A DNA stretch of 64,000 nt from CAYUTA01 sp964447605. Lineage in GTDB: Bacteria > Bacillota > Clostridia > Christensenellales > CAG-138. The notes below the pieces were generated by a model that ran no database searches, was not told where the DNA came from, and saw nothing but the letters and a program-made list of their open reading frames with translations. The DNA is taken from contig CAYUTA010000001.1 in the NCBI GenBank assembly GCA_964447605.1, forward strand, positions 25,640-89,639, written 5' to 3'. Of the stretch, positions 55,080 to 63,983 are shown one piece after another. Every line of letters starts with the position of its first letter. Position 1 is the stretch's first letter. The position numbers and the translations under genes were made by a program.

Positions 55080-56480
55080 ATGAAGCTGTGGCTGAAGGTA
55101 TCGCTGCTCTCGCTCATCATGGTGACCATCGCCATCAGCGTCTGTTCCCTGATTATGCTCATTCGCAGCGGGCAAAGCAACCTCGATCTGGCGGTGCAAA
55201 ACACGCTGACCGACCAGCAGGTACGCGCCGCGTCGTGGTCGACCGCCATGAGTTCCGAACTGGACAAGCAGTACAGCAACACCGCCAGGCGCAGCCTTGC
55301 CCGGTATCTCATCGACAAGTTTGCCGACGAGAAAACGATCCTGCTGGCCGGCGGCGACACGGTCTATAACTGCACCGCCATTGAACCGGCCGCCTACTTG
55401 CCTATCACCGCCGACACGCGGCAGTACATCATTGCGGAGATCGGCGGCCGTTCTATCCTGATTGTAGGCAGCCGCATGAATATCGAGAACACGGATTATC
55501 TGCTCTATGTCGTCCACGACGTGACCTCCGTGTATACGGGTATCGAGCAAATGGCCTATCAGTTTGCGCTCATCAATCTTGCCGTGGTGGTGCTGTGCGG
55601 CGCAGTTCTCATGGTTTTGGTGCGGCTTGTGCTAAAGCCTATCGGAACGCTGAACAAAAACGCCGGGCACATCGCGGACGGCGTGTACGACAAGCGCATC
55701 GAGATTCACGAATACGACGAGGTGGGCGCACTGGCATTGAGCTTCAACCGCATGGCCGACGCGGTGGAAACCCGTGTGCAGGAACTGCATGATGAGGCTG
55801 AGCGCCGCACCATACTGATGTCCGCCCTGACACATGAACTCAAAACGCCCATGACGGGCATTTCCGGCAACGCGCAAACCCTGCTCGGCACGGTGATGAC
55901 CGACGAGGAACGCGAGGACGCGCTGCTGCGCATCGATGCGGAGTGCAACCGTGTAGAGCGGCTTTCGCAGAAGATGATGCAGCTGATCGTATTACGGAAT
56001 CACGACGAACTGCCGCTTGTGCCATATAGCGTACAAAAGCTATTGGACGGCGTTGCGACCTCCTGCGCGGAGCAAGTGAAGCAGCGCGGCTTGTTCTTGA
56101 CCGTCGATTGCGAGATCGACACGCTTCCAATGGAAACGGACTTGCTGACCAGTATGCTGCTCAACTTCATCGACAACGCGGGAAAGGCATCCAAGCGCGG
56201 CGGCGTGATCGAGCTTCGTGCGAGCGGAAATGCCATCTCCGTGACCGATCACGGGAAGGGCATCCCGAGGGATGAGATCGACAAGATTACGCAGCCCTTC
56301 TATATGGTGGATAAATCCCGTGCAAAGAAAGCGGGCAGTATCGGCCTCGGCCTTGCGCTTTGCGACGAGATTGCGCGGCTGCATCACGCGCATTTGGAAA
56401 TCGAAAGCGAGCTTGAAAATGGAACGACGGTAAAGGTGGTGTTTGACTTTTGTTGCGTAAATCGAAGTGGAGTCTGCTGA
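55080..56480 (+). CDS. Sensor histidine kinase
   Basis: A 466-residue membrane kinase: TM1 (residues 5-27), an extracellular sensor of about 135 residues, TM2 (about 165-190), HAMP, HisKA with H252 in LTHELKTPMTG, and HATPase_c (LLNFIDNAGKA, VTDHGKGIP, GLGLALCDEI). Start at 55080 (MKLWLKVSLLSL) is at the first membrane segment; an upstream ATG is less likely. The end overlaps a 47-residue small frame. Confidence 0.94.
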   Translation: MKLWLKVSLLSLIMVTIAISVCSLIMLIRSGQSNLDLAVQNTLTDQQVRAASWSTAMSSELDKQYSNTARRSLARYLIDKFADEKTILLAGGDTVYNCTAIEPAAYLPITADTRQYIIAEIGGRSILIVGSRMNIENTDYLLYVVHDVTSVYTGIEQMAYQFALINLAVVVLCGAVLMVLVRLVLKPIGTLNKNAGHIADGVYDKRIEIHEYDEVGALALSFNRMADAVETRVQELHDEAERRTILMSALTHELKTPMTGISGNAQTLLGTVMTDEEREDALLRIDAECNRVERLSQKMMQLIVLRNHDELPLVPYSVQKLLDGVATSCAEQVKQRGLFLTVDCEIDTLPMETDLLTSMLLNFIDNAGKASKRGGVIELRASGNAISVTDHGKGIPRDEIDKITQPFYMVDKSRAKKAGSIGLGLALCDEIARLHHAHLEIESELENGTTVKVVFDFCCVNRSGVC

Positions 56481-56596
56481 TTCTCGTACTGGCTGCGCTT
56501 GTGGCTTTCTCGGTATTCGGCATCCCGCGCATTGCCGTGCAGACGCTGGAAAAGACGCGCGGGCAGATTGTGACGATCAAAAACGACACGAATTAA
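56453..56596 (+). CDS. Small single-span membrane protein (47 aa)
   Basis: This short frame starts at TTG 56453 (or TTG 56450) behind AAAGGTGG within the end of the kinase gene and ends in TAA 56594-56596. The product (LRKSKWSLLILVLAALVAF...) has a basic N terminus and one helix, then a hydrophilic tail of about 20 residues. The regular codon pattern and the overlap with the kinase suggest a small accessory protein of the sensor system. Function unknown. Confidence 0.55.
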   Translation: MRKSKWSLLILVLAALVAFSVFGIPRIAVQTLEKTRGQIVTIKNDTN

Positions 56597-56614
56597 CAAT
56601 TTATTCATCGGAAA

Positions 56615-56631
56615 TTACAATCCGCTTACAA
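56615..56631 (+). promoter_or_regulatory. TTACAA operator upstream of the lipoprotein gene
   Basis: TTACAA at 56615 and 56626 (11-bp phase). The 18 bases are nearly the same as at 54239, and in both cases ACTTG follows 9-10 nt after the second repeat. It suggests control by the adjacent response regulator. Confidence 0.6.
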
Positions 56632-56699
56632 CCTGTTGAAGACTTGATGATGTTTTCTGCGTATCGTGAAAGCAACAACACAGAAAGCGAGGGTTAAGA

Positions 56700-58238
56700 A
56701 TGAAAAGAGTTTTAGTGATTCTACTGGTCGGCATGATGCTGCCGGGGGCGTTGGCGGGGTGCGTGAAGAAGGAAGAAGCGGTTGAACCGACGATGCAGCT
56801 GGACATGGCGCAGATGTTGGAGACGGCGGCGCAGCCAGTGGAGGGTGCAGGTTCGGCACTTCGTGAGCAGCTTGAAGCCCCGGAGCATGTTTCTGAATCA
56901 CTGGAGTTAGCGGATGGTAAGCTGACGATCGAAATCAACGGCGATGTTGTTCTGCCAAATGTTGGACAGATTCCAGCGGTTCGCGTTAAGCCTGCGCAAT
57001 TCTCCCAAGAGCTGGTTAAGATGATGTTCCAAAGACTGACCGCAGGCCATACGCTCTACAACCGTGACATTTACGCCGATTGGACAAAGGAGCAGCTGCA
57101 ATCGCAGATTGAGGGCATCCGTTCAACCTATGACAATGACTTCTACTATGATGACCGGGAGGCGTATATCACGGACTGCGAACTTGAAATACAGCAGATC
57201 GAAGAGAGAATGAAATCCGCGCCGGATACGTTGGAACTTGTGCAGGCTGACGGTACGTTAATTCCGTTGACCAGTTATGATCGAAAAACGGGCAAAAAGG
57301 TTGAGACGCATATGGGCATGCAGGCCCAGAGCGATTTTGGTGATGGAACAGCCCGGGGCTATATCCACTTTCAAGTCCATAATGATAATGATCTGACGGA
57401 AGCCTATATTACCAATTATGATAATGGGAAGCCAACGGGTGGTGTGGAAGCCGGACACTGCGCCAAGTTATCGTATAATAACAATGGGATTTTCGCTCCC
57501 AAAACCAACGGCAACTACGGCGTAAGCGGAACAGAGGCGTTAATTCCTATTGAGGATGAAACCATTGTCCCAACCGTTGCGCAGCAGGCATTAAGCGTTA
57601 CGCCACAGGAAGCGCGAAAGGCTGTCGAAAAGGTGTTTGAAGGAACGGATATGGCAGTAACACGTCTCTATCTCATCAGCGCAAATGATTTAGAAAGCCC
57701 TGTCGCCGCTGCTAATATGGACTACGCCTATGTGATTTGCTGTACAAGGCAGGTTTTAGGCGTAAATTGTTCATTTGCACCTGTTCAGCCCGGTATCGGG
57801 GCTGGCTGGGAGGATTTCTGGACGCCAAGATGGAGCAAAGAGTATTGCGAAGTCATGTACAACGATGACGGTATTATGGACTTTCATTGGAATGCGCCTG
57901 TAACCGTGTCTGAAACCGTGGTAGAGAATTCAAAGCTATTACCTTTTGCTGCCGTGATGGATGTATTTGAAAAGATGGTGCCCGTTGTAAATGATGAATG
58001 GCTGCATCGGGAAACGCTAGAGCGAATTCTTATTTCCGTAGATCGCATTGAGCTCTGTTTGGAGCGAATTGATGAAAATGAAGGGATCGAATCCGGCTTG
58101 TTGGTACCCGTATGGAAATTCTATGGGCTTTGCTGGATAGACTTCACAGACGGCGGTGCATATAACGGCGGCGGGCAAAGTCCCGTCTCTGTGCTGACCA
58201 TCAATGCCGTGGACGGCTCGGTGATTACGGGGAATTGA
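56700..58238 (+). CDS. Lipoprotein of a two-component cassette (DUF6034-like)
   Basis: A 512-residue lipoprotein with a signal peptide and lipobox ending in C21 (ALAGC). The mature part is acidic with no recognised catalytic motif; the end region reads LTINAVDGSVITGN. I believe it resembles the DUF6034 family from gut Clostridia. The 3' end of a related gene survives at 58311-58421. The shared TTACAA operator implies control by the upstream regulator; a role in sensing or responding to envelope stress is only a guess. Confidence 0.7.
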   Translation: MKRVLVILLVGMMLPGALAGCVKKEEAVEPTMQLDMAQMLETAAQPVEGAGSALREQLEAPEHVSESLELADGKLTIEINGDVVLPNVGQIPAVRVKPAQFSQELVKMMFQRLTAGHTLYNRDIYADWTKEQLQSQIEGIRSTYDNDFYYDDREAYITDCELEIQQIEERMKSAPDTLELVQADGTLIPLTSYDRKTGKKVETHMGMQAQSDFGDGTARGYIHFQVHNDNDLTEAYITNYDNGKPTGGVEAGHCAKLSYNNNGIFAPKTNGNYGVSGTEALIPIEDETIVPTVAQQALSVTPQEARKAVEKVFEGTDMAVTRLYLISANDLESPVAAANMDYAYVICCTRQVLGVNCSFAPVQPGIGAGWEDFWTPRWSKEYCEVMYNDDGIMDFHWNAPVTVSETVVENSKLLPFAAVMDVFEKMVPVVNDEWLHRETLERILISVDRIELCLERIDENEGIESGLLVPVWKFYGLCWIDFTDGGAYNGGGQSPVSVLTINAVDGSVITGN

Positions 58239-58310
58239 GAAGGGGCGGCAGGGAGGGATCAGGATTGCAGCAATATGGTCCTGAACGAGATTCCGGCGAC
58301 TTGAAGTTTG

Positions 58311-58421
58311 ATGCGAATGGAGAACGAGAAGCATTTCCACGGGTTTCCATCGACGTTTCTGACGATTAACGCCATCGACGGCATGGTAACCGATAACGTG
58401 CAATCAAGTTGCGCAAATTGA
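58311..58421 (+). pseudogene. Remnant of a second lipoprotein gene (3' end)
   Basis: A frame of 36 residues ends FLTINAIDGMVTDN, closely like the end of the intact lipoprotein (VLTINAVDGSVITGN). Nothing upstream of it matches, so only the last part of a paralogue remains, at the inner edge of the right inverted repeat. Confidence 0.65.
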
Positions 58422-58521
58422 AATGGCGCCAAAGAAAAAGAGGACAGGGGTGCAGCCGTTTAGTTACCACACCGATCCTTTATTAGGCGGCTGTACCCAA
58501 TGTCCGCCAGCTAAGATTATA
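58390..58521 (-). repeat. Long inverted repeat, right copy
   Basis: Inverted copy (132 bp) of 54046-54189. Includes the same hairpin arms (58440-58457 and 58489-58507); on minus the hairpin is followed by a T-rich run. Confidence 0.75.
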
Positions 58522-58671
58522 CAATTAATCGAGGGAATGATATGGGCGGAACGCAAAGCCTGTGGTTGCGTCAATCCGGTTAAACCACATGGGGAATATG
58601 CCGGCGCTTTGCTCCAAGGCAAGCGAAGCCGTCATTTAAACGCCCCCAAACCCTGCCTGCGGGAAATATGG

Positions 58672-58700
58672 TTTTCAAGCCGGCATTCGTATGGTAAACT
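58672..58700 (+). promoter_or_regulatory. Promoter of the fusion gene
   Basis: TTTTCA (58672-58677), 17-nt spacer, TAAACT (58695-58700), about 50 nt before the start. Confidence 0.45.
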
Positions 58701-58751
58701 AAATGGAAAAACGGATGTAGCGGACGCAAGTTCGCGCATGGAGGGAGTCCC

Positions 58752-61691
58752 ATGCTCAAGATTGCCCTGTGCACCGATTCATTCCTGCCTCTAACCGACG
58801 GCGTAGGCCGCGTATGCTTTGAATACGCGCGCGCGCTGGGCACGCTTGGGCATGCGTGCTATGTGGTTACGCCTATGGCGAACACCGGCTACCGCGGCAA
58901 CTATCCGTTCGAGATTGTAGACTTTATGAGCGGGCCAAAGCTCGGCATGCCCAATTATCGCGCGGCCGTAGCGATGCTCGACATGCACTATCTGTACCGG
59001 TCCGATTCGATCAGGCTCGACGTTGTGCATGCGCATTCGCCGGGGGCCGCCGGGATGGAGGGGGCAAGGCTTGCCGCCAGGCTGCATGTGCCGCTGGTGG
59101 GCACGTTTCATCCAAAGTATTTTGAACAATATTTTCCGGCCGGCGCGGCGGACGGGGTTTCAACCGTTGCGGCGCGCTATGCGCTGGATTACTACAACCG
59201 CTGCGACGAGGTATGGACCAGCAGCGAGGAGGCGCGCGAGCGGCTCAAACGGTTCGGCGTTACCTGCAACATCGAGATTTTTGAAAACGGCACCTATGCC
59301 GGCCCGGCCGATCCGGAGGAAGTGCTGCGGCTGAAAGCCTGGCTGCATCTGACCGACGCGCCGATCCTTCTGTGCGTGGGCAGCCTGGAACGTACAAAAA
59401 ATCTTCCGCGGATTTTGCAGGCGGCTGCGTTGCTCAAATCGCGCGGCGTTGCATTCCAGCTTCTGTTTATCGGCGCGGGGCCGGATGAACCGGCCGTTAA
59501 AGCGCTTGCTTCCGAACTGGGTCTGATGGGCTCTGTGCGCTTCCTTGGCGCGATAACCGATTGCAACCGGCTGGACGCGCTGTACGCCGCCGCCGATCTT
59601 TGCCTGTTTCCGTGGCAGAGCGTTTCAACGGGGCTTGTCGTATGCGAGGCCGCGGCGCAAAGCACCCCGGCGCTTGTCTTGCGCAACACCGCTTCGGCCA
59701 GAGCCGTAACGGACGGTGTAAACGGGCTCGTGTGCGACGATACGCCGGAGAGCATGGCCGATGTGATCGCGCGTTACCTTGCCGACGGCGTCCGCGCCCG
59801 TGCAATCGGGTGCTGCGCGCGCCGGACCGTACCTGTGCCGTGGACCAATATTTTCGAGCGCGTGATCGCGCGTTACGACGTGTTGACCGGCCTGGATAAA
59901 GCGTCGTTGCGGCGCAAGCGCGGCCTGTTCCGCAGGGAACTGCAGCAGGTGGATCAAATGCTTGAAAAGCGCACGCTCGACCTGATGGGGCGCTTCCTGC
60001 GGCAGGATATGCAGAATATTTACGTCTATCCATACAAGCCGGCCAAGCCCGCGTTCACACCCGCGCCGGACGCGCTTCCGCTTGAGCGCGCCACGCCGGA
60101 ATCACAGGGCGTGAGCACGCGCGCCATCAACGGGCTGATCGACGCCATCCATGCCGACCCGATGGCGGACGCGCATGTCATCATGATCCTGCGGCATGGC
60201 AAGGTCGTTGCCGAGGCAAGCTGGGAACCGTATACCGCAGACCTGCCGCATCAGCTTTATTCGCTGAGCAAATCCGTGACCGCCACGGCAATTGGCATGC
60301 TGGTGGACGAGGGCCTGCTTTCGATTGACGAGCATCTTTGCGACATCTTCCCCGATAAGACGCCGGAAGACCCGGAACATCCGACGCGCAAGCTCACCGT
60401 GCGCAACCTGCTCAACATGAGCACGGGCTCGCAGTTCAACGAGATCGGCACCGCGCTCGGTTCCGACTGGGAGGGCGAGTTTATGCGTGCGGGAGTAAGG
60501 TTTCCCGCAGGTTCCGCCTTTTTGTATAACTCCATGAATACATATATGCTCGCCGCCATCATCCGCCGGAAAACCGGCCAGACTGTGACCGAATACCTCA
60601 CGCCGCGTCTGTACGAGCCGCTTGGCATCGATTCGCATGTCTGGGAGACCTCGCCTTCCGGAACGGAAAAGGGTGGATGGGGATTGTCGTTGACCATCGA
60701 GAGCGTGGCCAAAATCGGCCAGCTCTATCTGAACAAGGGACTGTGGACGGTGGACGGAGAACCGCGCAGGCTCATCAGCCGCCGCTGGGTGGAGGAGGCC
60801 ACAAGGCCGCAGATCGACACGCCGGACGGCGAGATCACCTACGGCTACGGGCATCAGATATGGATGACCTCGCGTCCCGGCTCGTTTTTGTTTAACGGAG
60901 CCTTTGGCCAGTATATGCTGGCGTTGCCGGACTGCGATGTGATCGTGGCGCTGTTTTCCGGCACGGCGCGGCTGTTCGCGCAGGGCGGGGTTATGGAGGA
61001 GATCGACACGGCGTTTTCGGCGGTTTCCGGCGGTCCTCTGCCCGCAGACCCGGCCGCTGCGCAGGCGCTGACAGTTACCGGCGCGGCGCTGAGCGCACGG
61101 CTGCGCCCGCCGTTTTACGACCCTGCGCGCAAGCCCGTGCCGTTTGATGAGATGTGCCGCAGGCTCGACGGGCTGGTGTACACGTTCGACCCCAACGCGG
61201 CCTCGCTGATGCCGGTTATTCTTGCGAGCGTGGCAAACAACTACGGCCCGGGGATCGCGCATGTGGCGTTTCGCCGGGAAAGCGACGGCGGGCTGCGGGT
61301 CGAGTTTTCCGAGGGCGCGCATGTGCACAGGCTCTATTTGTCCGAAACCGGCTATGAGCAGAGCCTGATTACACAGCGCGAGGATACGTATATTGTGCGC
61401 ACCAACTACCAGTCCGAGCGCATCAGCGCCGAGGAGTGGGCGCTGCATCTCAACGCGCATTTCATTGAGACGCCCTGCACCCGTGTGCTGCACTTTTTGC
61501 TGCGCGGGGATGCGGTTACGCTGCTGTGCGACGAGTTTCCTTCCGTCAAGGATGCGTCGGAGATGCTACTTGTGCTTTCAGGGCTGACCCGCCAGCAGGT
61601 TGTGCGTGCGCTGCTGCCGCTACTCAAGCGCGACCAGCTGCAAAACCGGCTGAAAACCTTTACCACCGTTACGGTGCAGGGCGCGCTGTAA
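58752..61691 (+). CDS. Glycosyltransferase family 4 / serine beta-lactamase-like fusion protein
   Basis: A 979-residue cytoplasmic-looking protein. Residues 1-385 are a GT4 glycosyltransferase (GVGRVCFEYARALG, HAHSPGAAG, VGSLERTKNLPRIL, STGLVVCEAAAQSTP). Residues about 441-760 are a class C beta-lactamase/esterase fold: SLSK with Ser504 and Lys507, Tyr592 in LYNSMN, and FGQYMLALP at the end. The last 200 residues are an unrecognised domain. No signal peptide or membrane segment is seen, although beta-lactamase folds are usually secreted. It is preceded by the right inverted repeat. Substrates unknown; a glycolipid or cell-wall precursor enzyme is one guess. Confidence 0.85.
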   Translation: MLKIALCTDSFLPLTDGVGRVCFEYARALGTLGHACYVVTPMANTGYRGNYPFEIVDFMSGPKLGMPNYRAAVAMLDMHYLYRSDSIRLDVVHAHSPGAAGMEGARLAARLHVPLVGTFHPKYFEQYFPAGAADGVSTVAARYALDYYNRCDEVWTSSEEARERLKRFGVTCNIEIFENGTYAGPADPEEVLRLKAWLHLTDAPILLCVGSLERTKNLPRILQAAALLKSRGVAFQLLFIGAGPDEPAVKALASELGLMGSVRFLGAITDCNRLDALYAAADLCLFPWQSVSTGLVVCEAAAQSTPALVLRNTASARAVTDGVNGLVCDDTPESMADVIARYLADGVRARAIGCCARRTVPVPWTNIFERVIARYDVLTGLDKASLRRKRGLFRRELQQVDQMLEKRTLDLMGRFLRQDMQNIYVYPYKPAKPAFTPAPDALPLERATPESQGVSTRAINGLIDAIHADPMADAHVIMILRHGKVVAEASWEPYTADLPHQLYSLSKSVTATAIGMLVDEGLLSIDEHLCDIFPDKTPEDPEHPTRKLTVRNLLNMSTGSQFNEIGTALGSDWEGEFMRAGVRFPAGSAFLYNSMNTYMLAAIIRRKTGQTVTEYLTPRLYEPLGIDSHVWETSPSGTEKGGWGLSLTIESVAKIGQLYLNKGLWTVDGEPRRLISRRWVEEATRPQIDTPDGEITYGYGHQIWMTSRPGSFLFNGAFGQYMLALPDCDVIVALFSGTARLFAQGGVMEEIDTAFSAVSGGPLPADPAAAQALTVTGAALSARLRPPFYDPARKPVPFDEMCRRLDGLVYTFDPNAASLMPVILASVANNYGPGIAHVAFRRESDGGLRVEFSEGAHVHRLYLSETGYEQSLITQREDTYIVRTNYQSERISAEEWALHLNAHFIETPCTRVLHFLLRGDAVTLLCDEFPSVKDASEMLLVLSGLTRQQVVRALLPLLKRDQLQNRLKTFTTVTVQGAL

Positions 61692-61747
61692 ACGACCGTC
61701 CGCATAATGCCGCAAAGAGCACAGGGGAACCGGCCGGCTTTCGCACC

Positions 61748-61835
61748 GCCGTCACAAAGAACAACGCGACCGCCGTTTTGCGAAGGAAACACGGCTCCTG
61801 AAAAACGGTTCTCACACCGTATGCGTTGTGACGGC
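61748..61835. other. Inverted repeat after the fusion gene
   Basis: GCCGTCACAA (61748-61757) and TTGTGACGGC (61826-61835) are perfect complements 68 nt apart, with smaller hairpins between. May be a structured 3' region or terminator. Nothing else in 61692-61918. Confidence 0.4.
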
Positions 61836-61918
61836 AAAACGCTATGTCTGCACGGGATGGGGCATGGGCGCTGTTGGGCGGGGGACGCTAAAGGGATTGC
61901 CCGCGCAATCGCAAAGAC

Positions 61919-62458
61919 TCACCCAAGAACAAATTTTTCGATATCCTCCCTTGCTTCCTCGGAGGAAAGAATATCTCCGGACAGGCTGATTTTTCCATAG
62001 CGTTTTGCGCTTAAAAACAGGATTGCCGGCGCTTGGGTCACATGGCTGGAAAAGGCTCTGTAAAAATTGTCCTGGTTTGTGTTGCTCAGAACAATGAATT
62101 TTTTGCGCGCTTTTTCGTAGGCGTCCGGCGCTCCCGGGTTGTGTTGAAAGCAGCATTGCTGCCTTTCGCAGAAAGCAAAAAAATTAGCGCATGGGTAATC
62201 GCAATAATTTGGAACGATATAATAGGTCAAATCATGCGAAAGGATGTTGTCAATCAAGGTGCACGCCATATCATCCATATAGGGGCAGCTCAAATTCTTT
62301 GTAAAGCATTCATAATCGCAGCCGCCGCAGGAGGTGATTGAAAAATCCGCGAAACTGAACAGGCTGGCGGGGCCACAGTGTATCCCCCTGATATAATTCC
62401 CGATCGAAGCACAGTTTCCGTTTTTCCTCGCGCTGAACGATACGATGCAAATACGCAT
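61919..62458 (-). CDS. Flavodoxin-fold / iron-sulfur flavoprotein-like oxidoreductase
   Basis: A 179-residue protein with a flavodoxin-type N terminus (MRICIVSFSARKNGNCASIGNYI, an FMN phosphate loop) and a Cys-rich stretch (CGGCDYECFTKNLSCP) as in iron-sulfur flavoproteins. It lies downstream of the threonine-aldolase gene on the same strand, 242 nt away. It is visibly more A/T rich than its neighbours, a hint of a different origin. Partner unknown. Confidence 0.7.
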   Translation of the reverse strand: MRICIVSFSARKNGNCASIGNYIRGIHCGPASLFSFADFSITSCGGCDYECFTKNLSCPYMDDMACTLIDNILSHDLTYYIVPNYCDYPCANFFAFCERQQCCFQHNPGAPDAYEKARKKFIVLSNTNQDNFYRAFSSHVTQAPAILFLSAKRYGKISLSGDILSSEEAREDIEKFVLG

Positions 62459-62700
62459 ATTTCCTCCATTCGAAGCCTCAATACATAAAAATCATCCGCC
62501 CGCATTGCCGCTCCGCTGTATTTCAGAATAACGAAAAGGCGGGCGCACCGCAACGTTTTCTTGCACGGCGCGCGCCATTTCGCGGATAGCGCGCTGCTTT
62601 TAAGCGTATTTCACACGCCATACACATGCGCCCTGCCGAACCGCTTCCGGCAACGGCCGCGCCTGCAAACGGACACCCTGCCGCATACGGCCCGCCGGGT

Positions 62701-63756
62701 TCATTTCTCCATATTCCGCAGCGCGTCGTTTACGCAGCTTAGCAGCGCGTCGACCTGCGCATCCGGCGTTGCCCATGAGGTACAAAAGCGCGCCGCATCA
62801 TGCGTTTCATCCACCTGGGACCAATACGCATAGCCGAACCGTGCGCCAATGTCCGAAAGCGCAACCTTGGGCAGGATCGGGAAAAGCTGATTGGTGGGGG
62901 AGTTTACCAGAAATGGGACGCCGAGCGCGGAAAGTCCGTCGCGAAGCCGCGCGGCCTGTTCGTTGGCGCGGCGGGCAAGGTCAAAGTACAGTCCATCGGC
63001 AAACAGCGCTTCAAACTGCAGCCCCAGCAGCCAACCCTTTGCAAGCAGCGCGCCGTGCTGCTTGATGAGATAACGGAAGTCGCGGTTGAGCGCCGGTTCG
63101 TTGATGACGAGCGCCTCGCCAAACAGCGCGCCCATCTTGGTGCCGCCGATGGTAAACGCGTCGGTGAGCGCGGCCAGATCACAAAGCGTCAGCGCGCTTT
63201 CCGGAACGGTCAGTGCGCAGCCCAGCCGCGCGCCGTCAACATATAGCCGCGCGTTATGCGCGTGGCAGACACGTTGCAGGGCGGAGAGCTCCACACGCGT
63301 GTAAACGGTCCCTAATTCGGTGGGATTGCTGATGTAAAGCATACCGGGTTGCACCATGTGCTCGGCATTGGCGTCTCCATAGTGTGCGGAAAAGACCGCC
63401 TCGGCCTCGTTTGCGCGTACCTTGCCGTCCGGAGAGGGGATGGGCAGCACCTTGTGGCCGGTCGCTTCGATTGCACCGGCCTCGTGGGTATTGATGTGTC
63501 CCGTATCCGCGCTGACGACGCCCTGATGCGGGCGCAGCGCCGCACAGATAAGCGCGGCGTTGACCTGCGTGCCGCCGGTTAGAAAATGCACGCTGCTTTC
63601 CGGCCGTTTAAGCAGCGCGCCAATGCGCTCACGCGCGGCCTCGCAATGTGTGTCCATCCCGTAGGACGCGGTCTGTCCGCGGTTGGCCGCAAGGAGCGCC
63701 TCGAGAATGCGTTCGTGTGCGCCCTCGCTGTAATCGTTGGAAAAATTATAGATCAT
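62701..63756 (-). CDS. Low-specificity threonine aldolase-like PLP enzyme
   Basis: A 351-residue fold-type I enzyme of the beta-eliminating lyase/threonine aldolase family: FLTGGTQVNA near residue 60, YISNPTELGTVY, VDGARLGCAL, and the PLP lysine in FTIGGTKMGALFG. It cleaves threonine to glycine and acetaldehyde in many anaerobes. The ATG has GGAG upstream. The gene symbol ltaE is possible, but paralogues act on other beta-hydroxy amino acids. Confidence 0.87.
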   Translation of the reverse strand: MIYNFSNDYSEGAHERILEALLAANRGQTASYGMDTHCEAARERIGALLKRPESSVHFLTGGTQVNAALICAALRPHQGVVSADTGHINTHEAGAIEATGHKVLPIPSPDGKVRANEAEAVFSAHYGDANAEHMVQPGMLYISNPTELGTVYTRVELSALQRVCHAHNARLYVDGARLGCALTVPESALTLCDLAALTDAFTIGGTKMGALFGEALVINEPALNRDFRYLIKQHGALLAKGWLLGLQFEALFADGLYFDLARRANEQAARLRDGLSALGVPFLVNSPTNQLFPILPKVALSDIGARFGYAYWSQVDETHDAARFCTSWATPDAQVDALLSCVNDALRNMEK

Positions 63757-63811
63757 GCCTTACGCTCCATATTTGATTTTCGGTTTGTTTCCTGTTTTTT
63801 CACCAGTCAAC

Positions 63812-63817
63812 AGTATA
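63812..63817 (-). promoter_or_regulatory. Extended -10 for the aldolase gene
   Basis: On minus TGC-TATACT, an extended -10 box, about 60 nt before the start; no strong -35 seen. Confidence 0.45.
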
Positions 63818-63983
63818 GCACAGGCGGGCGGGAATTGCATTTACAAACGGCTTATACTAAAATAATGACAGGCCGCCCACCCTCTGCACGGCTATTGGCA
63901 GGGTTGCCCAATAGGAGATTAGCGTGAAAAAAGCATCGACGGTAGAGAAATGGCCGTAGCGGCGGGGCAAGGCAAAACAAAAA

